A DNA stretch of 64,000 nt from Moritella sp. JT01. Its GTDB lineage: Bacteria > Pseudomonadota > Gammaproteobacteria > Enterobacterales > Moritellaceae. Numbering within the stretch: the first letter of the stretch is position 1; every line of letters begins with the position of its first letter. Location: contig NZ_LOCN01000001.1 in assembly GCF_001574435.1 (NCBI RefSeq), forward strand, positions 453,498 through 517,497, written 5' to 3'. A program made the position numbers and the translations under genes. This document shows positions 17,696 to 24,856 of the stretch, piece by piece. A model generated the notes under the pieces. That model was not told the origin of the DNA and did no database searches. It saw only the letters and a program-made list of their open reading frames with translations.

Positions 17696-18214
17696 ATGGC
17701 TAGTATATATATGAGAATTGATGGCGTTAAAGTTAATGGTGGCGCAACAATTGAAGGTTTACCACAAGATGGCTGGTTTGCTTTGAGTTCATATAGTTGG
17801 GGCGCTGTGCGCCAAGTAGCAATGGACATTGGTAGCGGTAACAATGCTGACTCAGGCATGGTTGCTATGAGCGAAGTAAGTATTACAAAAGAACTTTGTG
17901 GTGCGTCTGAAGATCTTCTGTCGTTCCTATTCAGCCCAGGTGTTGAAGGTAAAGAGGTTGATATCGTATTTACTAAAGCTGCACGTGATGGTACTGGTGC
18001 TGAAATTTATTACCAAGTAGGCCTAAAAAAAGCACGTGTTGTTTCATACAACCTAAGTGGCAGCGACGGTTCTCAACCGTTCGAAAGTATCTCACTTTCT
18101 TACATCCAAGTTGATAAGAAACATCGTCATGAACTTGATGGCGGTAAGCTAGAAGACGGCGGTCTTGTTTCTTATAACGTTCCACAAGGTAAGTTAATTT
18201 CTGGAACTAAATAA
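17696..18214 (+). CDS. hcp: Hcp (TssD), T6SS inner tube protein
   Basis: A 172-residue hexameric-ring tube subunit and secreted marker of T6SS. MASIYMRIDGVKVNGGATIEG, WGAVRQVAMDIG, SEVSITKELCGASEDLLSFLF, and SLSYIQVDKKHRHELDGGK match Hcp proteins along their length. The ATG at 17696 with TGAGGA seven bases upstream is preferred over an in-frame GTG at 17684. A G/C-rich hairpin with a T-rich tail follows at 18222-18257. That hairpin could partly terminate transcription and raise Hcp output relative to the sheath genes. Confidence 0.96.
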   Translation: MASIYMRIDGVKVNGGATIEGLPQDGWFALSSYSWGAVRQVAMDIGSGNNADSGMVAMSEVSITKELCGASEDLLSFLFSPGVEGKEVDIVFTKAARDGTGAEIYYQVGLKKARVVSYNLSGSDGSQPFESISLSYIQVDKKHRHELDGGKLEDGGLVSYNVPQGKLISGTK

Positions 18215-18221
18215 TTTTGAC

Positions 18222-18257
18222 CGGTGTGTTGCTTAGGCTGCGCACCGCTTTATTTTT
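18222..18257 (+). terminator. Probable partial terminator between hcp and tssB
   Basis: A 7-bp stem CGGTGTG / CGCACCG (one G-T pair) with a 12-nt loop is followed by CTTTATTTTT. It lies inside the operon, so it likely attenuates rather than ends transcription. Confidence 0.55.
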
Positions 18258-18281
18258 GTTAAAAATAAAAGGTAGGGAAGC

Positions 18282-18791
18282 ATGGCTCTCAACTCACAAC
18301 ATAAGCGTATAAGCAAAAACCGCGTCAGTATCACCTATGATGTTGAAACTAATGGCGCAACAGAAACCAAAGAATTGCCCTTTGTCGTTGGTGTTATTGG
18401 TGACTTCTCTGGTCATAAAGCTGAAAGTGATAAAATTGACTTAGAAGAACGTGAGTTCACGGGTGTTGATAAAGATAATTTTGATGCTGTGATGGGACAA
18501 ATTAGCCCGTCATTGTCATATAAAGTTGACAACAAATTAGCCAATGATGATAGCCAATTTGACGTTAACCTGAAGCTAAGTTCAATGAATGATTTTCATC
18601 CTGAACGCTTGGTTCAACAAATTGCTCCCCTGAAAAAACTGGTTGAAACACGTAACCAGTTAAAAGAATTACTAAGCAAAGCGGATCGCTCTCGTGATCT
18701 AGAACGCTTATTGAAAGAAGTACTACAAAGTACCGATTCAATTCAACATTTAGCTGAAGAGCTAGGTGTAAAAACTGGGGAGACTGAATAA
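18282..18791 (+). CDS. tssB: TssB (VipA), T6SS contractile sheath small subunit
   Basis: A 169-residue small sheath protein. NSQHKRISKNRVSITYDVETNGATETKELPFVVGVIGDFSG and the DFHPERLVQQIAPLKKLVETRNQLKELLSKADRSRDLERLLKEVL helix are diagnostic of TssB/VipA. It assembles with TssC into the contractile sheath around Hcp. The start codon follows TAGGGAAG, and the stop overlaps the tssC start by one base (TAATG), which couples their translation as expected for equimolar subunits. Confidence 0.96.
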   Translation: MALNSQHKRISKNRVSITYDVETNGATETKELPFVVGVIGDFSGHKAESDKIDLEEREFTGVDKDNFDAVMGQISPSLSYKVDNKLANDDSQFDVNLKLSSMNDFHPERLVQQIAPLKKLVETRNQLKELLSKADRSRDLERLLKEVLQSTDSIQHLAEELGVKTGETE

Positions 18792-20272
18792 TGAGCACGG
18801 AACAACAAGCTGCAACAGAACAAGCCGGTGCCATCGAAGGTGAATTAAACTTTCTTGACCGCGCTATTTCAGCAACAAAACAGACACCAGCAGACACGAC
18901 AAAAGAATTGCTATCTGTACTCACTTTACAAGCGCTAGACGGTACTGTTACTTGGGATAAAAACCTAACACTAACAATCGAAAAAGCGATTTCTGCATTA
19001 GACGTAAAAATCTCTGAACAGCTTTCAGCAGTGATGCAAAACAAGGCGTTCCAAAAACTGGAAGGTACTTGGTTAGGTTTGCAAAAATTAGTTAAAAATA
19101 GTGAATTAGGCCCAGACTTAAAAATTAAGCTTGCGGACTACACGAAAGACGAATTATTAGAGCAATTTGAAGATGCGCCTGCGATTGATCGCAGCCGTTT
19201 ATTTACGATGATTTATCAAGACGAATTTGGTACAGCTGGTGGCCAACCTTACGGTGCGCTGTTGGGTGATTACGAATTTGGTTATGGCGATGAAGATGTA
19301 GCGTTAATGCGTTATATGGGTGAAGTTGCTGCGGCATCTCATTCACCATTTATTGCGGCTGCAAATGCAAGCATGTTTGATTTTAGTTCATTTGTTAACT
19401 TTAACGAAGGTAAACCAGTTGCCGCTGGTTTTGATTCACCCGCTTACGCCAGCTGGAATGCATTCCGTGAAAGCGATGATTCGCGTTATGTTGCATTAAC
19501 ACTACCAAAAACAATCGCACGTCTACCCTATGGTAAACAAACAGTATCTGTTAAGTCATTCGATTTTGAAGAATTAAAACATGACGCTAATGGTAATGCT
19601 TACCCAGAGACACAAGATGATCTTGTGTGGAGTAATGCTGCGTTTGAATACGGTTTATTATTAACGCAAGCATATACACAATTCGGTTGGTGTACTGCTA
19701 TCCGTGGTAATGATAATGGCGGTAAAGTTGAAAACTTACCGAACTTTACTTACTACACCCCATCGGGTGATTTAGTTCAACAATGTCCATCTGAAGTAAA
19801 CCTAACAGATGAACGTGAAAAAGAACTGAGTGACTTAGGTTTCTTACCGTTAGTGCATTATAAAAATACGAGCTATGCCGTATTTATGGGCGCTCAAACG
19901 GCGCATAAGCCAAAAATGTATACCGATCCTGATGCGACAGCAAACGCAGCCATTTCAGCACGCTTGCCTTATACAATGGCAAGTAGTCGAATCGCACAGT
20001 ACCTAAAAGTAATGGGGCGTGATCGTATTGGTTCTAACCTAGATCCGGCTAACATTGAAAAAGAATTAAGTAACTGGCTCCACCAGTATGTTAATCCAAG
20101 TGCGATTGGCAATGAAGCAAAATCAACACATCCATTGGTTGAAGCAAAAGTAACAGTTGAAGAACAAGTGGGTCGCCCTGGTTGTTATTCTGCCGTGGCT
20201 TATTTACGCCCTTGGTTACAAATGGAAGAGTTATCATCGTCATTACGCATGGTTGCTAATATTCCAGGTTAA
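18791..20272 (+). CDS. tssC: TssC (VipB), T6SS contractile sheath large subunit
   Basis: A 493-residue large sheath subunit. Diagnostic segments are FQKLEGTWLGLQKLVKNSE, SRLFTMIYQDEFGTAGGQPYGALLGDYEF, TLPKTIARLPYG, and AISARLPYTMASSRIAQYLKVMGRDRIGS. The final RPGCYSAVAYLRPWLQMEELSSSLRMVANIPG is the standard TssC end. It forms the outer sheath and displays the ClpV-binding groove together with TssB. Start overlaps tssB by one base. A second, diverged tssC-like gene follows after a short spacer with a strong GC palindrome. Confidence 0.96.
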   Translation: MSTEQQAATEQAGAIEGELNFLDRAISATKQTPADTTKELLSVLTLQALDGTVTWDKNLTLTIEKAISALDVKISEQLSAVMQNKAFQKLEGTWLGLQKLVKNSELGPDLKIKLADYTKDELLEQFEDAPAIDRSRLFTMIYQDEFGTAGGQPYGALLGDYEFGYGDEDVALMRYMGEVAAASHSPFIAAANASMFDFSSFVNFNEGKPVAAGFDSPAYASWNAFRESDDSRYVALTLPKTIARLPYGKQTVSVKSFDFEELKHDANGNAYPETQDDLVWSNAAFEYGLLLTQAYTQFGWCTAIRGNDNGGKVENLPNFTYYTPSGDLVQQCPSEVNLTDEREKELSDLGFLPLVHYKNTSYAVFMGAQTAHKPKMYTDPDATANAAISARLPYTMASSRIAQYLKVMGRDRIGSNLDPANIEKELSNWLHQYVNPSAIGNEAKSTHPLVEAKVTVEEQVGRPGCYSAVAYLRPWLQMEELSSSLRMVANIPG

Positions 20273-20281
20273 TAGTTGATG

Positions 20282-20299
20282 CCCGGGGGATCCCCCGGG
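20282..20299. repeat. Perfect 18-bp GC-only-arm palindrome between tssC and the second tssC-like gene
   Basis: The two halves CCCGGGGGA and TCCCCCGGG are exact complements. In RNA this would form a very stable hairpin just after the tssC stop codon. No T tract follows, so it is not a standard terminator; an mRNA-stabilising or processing hairpin that sets tssC levels is more plausible. It resembles a restriction linker, but both flanks are uninterrupted operon sequence. Confidence 0.85.
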
Positions 20300-20313
20300 T
20301 TGTTGAGGTTGTT

Positions 20314-21684
20314 ATGAGTACATCAAATCTAACATCATCCGCCAACGTCCTGACGGATGCAGGGCTGTGGCGGATGCTGTTAAGCCATGCTCAGAACGAT
20401 AATCGTTCAGAATTCAAATCACAGTTAAGCAAACTGATCACGCAACTTGATGATGTCATGAGCGAGCAACTTTCTGCGGTCATGCAAGCCACTGACTTCA
20501 AAGAATTGGAAGCGCGCTGGTTAGGACTACATAGCTTAGTTTTACTGCCTGTTTCGCAACGCCGCGTGCAGGTTAAGTTATTAGACCTTAGCTGGGACAT
20601 GGTGTCTGCCGATCTTAATCAATCTTTCAATGTCACCCGCAGTGCGTTATATCAAAAAATATACGCGAAGGAACTCGATACCGCAGGCGGCCACCCATTT
20701 GGACTGTTGGTTGTTGACCATCTTATTCACTCTGACTTAGACGATGATGCTGATTTTGATGATCTGTACACACTGCAGTTATTAGGTGAATTAGGTGAAC
20801 GTGCGCTGTGCCCTGTAAGTCTTGGCGTTGACCCGTATTTCTTTGGTGACGAACCCGCTCGATTAATGCCTGACCATAAGCGTATACAGCGTATTTTAAG
20901 CAGCTCAGATTTAAAAAGTTGGCAGTTATTGCGTTCTCATAGTGCGAGCCGTTTCTTAAATTTGGTGTTACCAGAATACCATTTAAGAAGCCCTTATCAG
21001 CATTATAAAGCCGGGTTTGTGTTTAACGAACGAGCGCTGACGGAACATGTACTGTGGGGAAATGCAGCGTATTTATTGGCTGCAAACGTGATCCGTGAAT
21101 TTGACCGTATCAGTTGGTTTGGTTTTTTACGTGCCTACGATGAAAGCGGGCGTTACGGCGCGATAGTGCAAGTGGGTAATGGTCAGCAAGATCCACTGTT
21201 ATCACGGATTGATCTGTTTAGTGAAGATGATGATTTTTGGTCTGCACAAGGATTTGTTCCTTTATCAAGTGTCTATCTCAGCGGTCAAAAAGGCATTTTC
21301 AGCAATCAGTCCGTGTGGAAGGCAACGACTGAAACTGAAAAAATGAGTGGTATGTTACAGACCAATCTCATGGCCTGTCGTTTTGGTCATTACATTAAAG
21401 CGCAGATCCGCGACCAAATCGGCAGCTTTGATAGCCCGTCTACATGTCAGCGTTCGTTAGAAAAGTGGTTAAACCAATATATCAGTGGCGTTGATTTTGG
21501 TGATGAGTCTATCATGGCCCGTTATCCTCTTAAACGCGCTGATGTTAATTTTACGCAAGACCTGCTTGACCCAACAAAATACCGTTGCCAAATAAACCTA
21601 CAGCCGCAATATCAATATGAAATGTTAGACACACACATTGTTCTGCTTACCGACGTGTCCGCAACAAAATTAGGGGAGCAATAA
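20314..21684 (+). CDS. Second TssC-like sheath-family protein (EvpB/TssC paralogue)
   Basis: A 456-residue paralogue of the preceding TssC. Shared landmarks are FKELEARWLGLHSLV, SALYQKIYAKELDTAGGHPFGLLVVDH, VLWGNAAYLLAANVIREF and NLMACRFGHYIKAQIRDQIGSFDSP. Identity outside these is low, and the N-terminal ~50 residues that pair with TssB in true TssC are shorter and different. It may cap or adapt the sheath at the baseplate, or form a specialised ring; tandem TssC-like genes occur in some T6SS loci. Tight spacing to tssE (2 bp) shows it is part of the operon. Confidence 0.85.
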   Translation: MSTSNLTSSANVLTDAGLWRMLLSHAQNDNRSEFKSQLSKLITQLDDVMSEQLSAVMQATDFKELEARWLGLHSLVLLPVSQRRVQVKLLDLSWDMVSADLNQSFNVTRSALYQKIYAKELDTAGGHPFGLLVVDHLIHSDLDDDADFDDLYTLQLLGELGERALCPVSLGVDPYFFGDEPARLMPDHKRIQRILSSSDLKSWQLLRSHSASRFLNLVLPEYHLRSPYQHYKAGFVFNERALTEHVLWGNAAYLLAANVIREFDRISWFGFLRAYDESGRYGAIVQVGNGQQDPLLSRIDLFSEDDDFWSAQGFVPLSSVYLSGQKGIFSNQSVWKATTETEKMSGMLQTNLMACRFGHYIKAQIRDQIGSFDSPSTCQRSLEKWLNQYISGVDFGDESIMARYPLKRADVNFTQDLLDPTKYRCQINLQPQYQYEMLDTHIVLLTDVSATKLGEQ

Positions 21685-21686
21685 TC

Positions 21687-22109
21687 ATGAGCTTATTTGC
21701 AAAAATGAAAGGTGATTGGACGGCGAATATTGATGATCTTCGCGATGCCATTATTGAAAATATCGCGTCATTACTTTCTGCTAAAGCGCCCATTTGGGGT
21801 GGCGATGATGTTGCCAAATATACCGGTGAATCTATCGCTTTACTTGGCATGAGCCATGCGGTGAGAGGGCAGAACAGAGCCAATAGTGAACATATTTTAG
21901 AAAATGTTAAGCAGTTAATTACGGCATTCGAACCCCGTATCAAGGATCTTAATGTTGAGCTGGAAGAAGAGTCTGTCGTCACGAATAAACTGAAATTTAG
22001 AATCGAAGGTGTGATCGTCAGTGAGTTTGGTGAAGAGCTTGTTGTTTTTGATTCAAGCCTCGATTTCACCACAAGCAGTGTCGATGTAAGGAAAACTAAC
22101 TTTGTCTGA
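21687..22109 (+). CDS. tssE: TssE, T6SS baseplate protein (gp25-like)
   Basis: A 140-residue gp25/lysozyme-like baseplate protein. ENIASLLSAKAPIWGG, SIALLGMSHAVRGQNRANSEHILENVKQLITAFEPRIKDLNVELEEES and KLKFRIEGVIVSEFGEELVVFDSSLDFTTSSVDV correspond to the TssE fold that nucleates the sheath. AGGGGAGC precedes the ATG. The 3' end overlaps the TTG-started tssF by 8 bases. Confidence 0.88.
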   Translation: MSLFAKMKGDWTANIDDLRDAIIENIASLLSAKAPIWGGDDVAKYTGESIALLGMSHAVRGQNRANSEHILENVKQLITAFEPRIKDLNVELEEESVVTNKLKFRIEGVIVSEFGEELVVFDSSLDFTTSSVDVRKTNFV

Positions 22110-23886
22110 ATCATTATTAAGTTATTTTGAACAAGAGTTAGCATTTATTCGTCAAGACGCAGGTAACTTTGCTCAACGTCATCCCGGTGCAGCTAAGTCA
22201 CTTGGGATCAGTCGCGATAGTATTGATGATCCGCAAGTGACACGTCTTATTGATAGCGTGGCGTTGTTGAATGCACGTTTACAGCAGCGTCTAGATGAGG
22301 ATTACCCGCAGTTAACGGATAGCTTGTTACAACTTTTATTTCCACATTATCTACGCCCTGTGCCTGCTTATAGCATGGTGAAAATGCAGCCTCACGAAGA
22401 AGTCACTGCAAAGTACACTCTGCCTCGCGGTACGCATTTAGGACTTGATGATGTGGATACCGACACCTTGGTGTTCCGCACAACGCAAGATGTTGATTTA
22501 TACCCGATCAGCTTAACAGATTGTTCAGCGTCTATTGCTCCCTTTGATATTCAGAAACCAAAAGGGGCTGAGCATGCGAAAGCGATGCTTGAACTAACAT
22601 TAACAACGACAGATCCAACGATCCTGTTTTCTGATTTGGAACTGACGGAATTATCGTTATTTTTACGTGGTGAAACATCAACAATATTGCGCCTTTACGA
22701 TCATTTGTTTTCGGGGATCCAACAGATCTCAATTCAATATGACGACAGCGTTGTTTTATTAGGGGCGGACGCCCTTTTACCGGTTGGTTTTGAAGATGAA
22801 GAATTCGTCTTACCTTATAGTGTACGTAGTTTCGGTGGCTTTAAGTTATTAACCGAATTTTTTATGTTCGCAGAGCGATTTCATGCGATTAAGTTAGTGT
22901 TATCGTCTGCATTGCAACATGCGAATACCAACACACTTAAAGTCCAATTTTTTTTAGACGACATGCCAGTGGAGTTAGCGCGTAGCTTAGGTGTTAATAA
23001 TTTTAATTTATTCTGTTCGCCTATCATTAACTTGCAGCCAATCACCGCAGAGCCATTACGTATCGATTTTAGCCAATCGCAGTATCCAATCATGCTGGAT
23101 GTTGGCGGGCAGGCGCAGTTGCAGTTATTTTCGGTTGATGATGTGACGGACGTAACTGAACAAAAAAACCGAAATGTACCGCCGCTATACGGTGAAAAAT
23201 TTAACAGTGCTGAAATAGGATTACGCTGGCAGTTATCGCAGTCTGAAAATATGAGCGATCAGTCGGTGTCGAGTGCATTGCGTGTTGCAAATTTAGACCA
23301 TAGTCATGTTGATAAATCAGCCCACACTTGGTTAATTTCGACGACTTGCACAAATGGCAACGCGGCGAGTCAATTGTCTACGTCTTGTGAGTTACATTGT
23401 CACGACTCTATTTCTTTACCTGCGGATTTGACCTTATTACGTCGCCCGACAAAACAAATTAACATCAACACTGGTGAGCAAGGCGCATGGCCGTTGTTGG
23501 CGCACTTACATTTTAACTACCAAGCCCTGTTTGGTAGCGATGATCCGGTGTCGGCATTAAAAATCATGCTGCAACTTTATAATCATAACAAGAGTGCTAA
23601 AAATAGTGCTTATATCGAATCCATTCAAGGTTTATCGCAAGCGCATGTTGTTGCGCCTGTGCGTATTTCGGGGAAAAGTTGTTTTGCTAATGGCACACGA
23701 CTGAGCGTGACAATAAACCCGACGGGTCTTGCTGGTGGGGTGGAGCTACTAGCCCAATTATTGGATCGATTTTTTGCGTATTTCTCTGGTTTTAATAGCT
23801 TTACACAAGTAGTGATATTACTTGATGGCCGGGAAGGCGAATACCGTGTTTTCCCGCGGAGGCTCGGATGCAAAAATCTATATTAG
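22102..23886 (+). CDS. tssF: TssF, T6SS baseplate protein
   Basis: A 594-residue baseplate wedge component. The opening LLSYFEQELAFIRQDAGNFAQRHPGAAKSLGISRDSIDDPQVTRLIDSVALLNARLQQRLDEDYPQLTDSLLQLLFPHYLRPVPAYSM is unmistakable TssF. The C-terminal GGVELLAQLLDRFFAYFSGFNSFTQVVI is also typical. Translation probably starts at TTG 22102, inside the end of tssE, with AAGGA about ten bases upstream; no better ATG lies near. It overlaps tssG by 19 bases. Confidence 0.95.
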   Translation: MSESLLSYFEQELAFIRQDAGNFAQRHPGAAKSLGISRDSIDDPQVTRLIDSVALLNARLQQRLDEDYPQLTDSLLQLLFPHYLRPVPAYSMVKMQPHEEVTAKYTLPRGTHLGLDDVDTDTLVFRTTQDVDLYPISLTDCSASIAPFDIQKPKGAEHAKAMLELTLTTTDPTILFSDLELTELSLFLRGETSTILRLYDHLFSGIQQISIQYDDSVVLLGADALLPVGFEDEEFVLPYSVRSFGGFKLLTEFFMFAERFHAIKLVLSSALQHANTNTLKVQFFLDDMPVELARSLGVNNFNLFCSPIINLQPITAEPLRIDFSQSQYPIMLDVGGQAQLQLFSVDDVTDVTEQKNRNVPPLYGEKFNSAEIGLRWQLSQSENMSDQSVSSALRVANLDHSHVDKSAHTWLISTTCTNGNAASQLSTSCELHCHDSISLPADLTLLRRPTKQININTGEQGAWPLLAHLHFNYQALFGSDDPVSALKIMLQLYNHNKSAKNSAYIESIQGLSQAHVVAPVRISGKSCFANGTRLSVTINPTGLAGGVELLAQLLDRFFAYFSGFNSFTQVVILLDGREGEYRVFPRRLGCKNLY

Positions 23887-24848
23887 GCTCGCTACGTTGC
23901 GCGCCTTATCAGTTTGAATTACCGCAGGCGATGCAGTTAGTGAAGCACCATGCGGCTAAGTTAGGTGTGCGTCCTGAGCTTAATTTTATTACGCATTTAC
24001 TGCCGTCATACCATCAATCAGACATTGTTGAAGTTCAGCAATACACTGACAATTCATGGCATTTTACGTGTGACTTGCCTGCGCTGTCTGGCAGTCAAGG
24101 GGTCATGCCTCGTTATAACTACAGCGAAGCGTTACGTGAGTTATTTGAGCAAGGTAATAGCGCATTAGTCGATTTTTTGGATGGCTTTAATAATCGTTAT
24201 TTCCGCCTTTATTGTCAGACCGAAATCAAGAACAACATCGTTATCCAAGCGGAAGAAGAGCGGTTTAGCTGGAACCGTCATCACCAATCACTCACTACGA
24301 TGCTGTCTAGCCTTGCGGGTGACACGAGTATTAATACTGCATTACCACAAGGGCACCTTATTCAATACACCGGGTTAATGGGATTGAAGGTGACATGTCT
24401 AACAACACTCAAGCACTTATTAGCGGATTACTTTGGGTATGAGTTTGAAGTAGATCATGGCGATATTGAATATCAGCCGCTACTAGGGTGCTGTTTGACA
24501 CGCTTAGGCGCAGCAGGGCAAAACAACCAGTTGGGATTTGACGCATTACTTGGGAAAAGTGCGGTTACCGCATTTCAACAACTTGACGTCAAAGTGAAAC
24601 CCAATCATCACGACTTTGAACAACTCAATCAAAATAAAATGTTGAACGATGCCATCTACGCATTTATTCGCCATTACATGGGCTCGAATATTAAAATCAA
24701 CTTAGCAATGAAAGTTGCTGGACAACAATTACCGGTTTGTCAGTTAACACGAGATGCGAGTAGTGGTGTGCGATTAAGCCAATCAGCGAGGTTGGCATCG
24801 ACTGAAATAACACAACAGTACGTGGTTATGCCACTAAAACTAAAGTAG
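23868..24848 (+). CDS. tssG: TssG, T6SS baseplate protein
   Basis: A 326-residue partner of TssF in the baseplate wedge. PYQFELPQAMQLVKHH, LLPSYHQSDIVEVQQY, TCDLPALSGSQGVMPRYNYSEALRELFEQGNSALVDFLDGFNNRYFRLYCQ match TssG; the conserved 'FLD.FN.R...L.Y' segment is complete. The ATG at 23868 has GGAGGC a few bases upstream and lies within tssF. It is followed after 8 bp by clpV. Confidence 0.93.
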   Translation: MQKSILGSLRCAPYQFELPQAMQLVKHHAAKLGVRPELNFITHLLPSYHQSDIVEVQQYTDNSWHFTCDLPALSGSQGVMPRYNYSEALRELFEQGNSALVDFLDGFNNRYFRLYCQTEIKNNIVIQAEEERFSWNRHHQSLTTMLSSLAGDTSINTALPQGHLIQYTGLMGLKVTCLTTLKHLLADYFGYEFEVDHGDIEYQPLLGCCLTRLGAAGQNNQLGFDALLGKSAVTAFQQLDVKVKPNHHDFEQLNQNKMLNDAIYAFIRHYMGSNIKINLAMKVAGQQLPVCQLTRDASSGVRLSQSARLASTEITQQYVVMPLKLK

Positions 24849-24856
24849 GACACTGC

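Noticed and set aside
20282..20299. Possible cloning-linker or vector contamination (SmaI-BamHI-SmaI-like sequence)
   Set aside because: Both sides continue as normal T6SS operon coding sequence with expected spacing and no other vector sequence.
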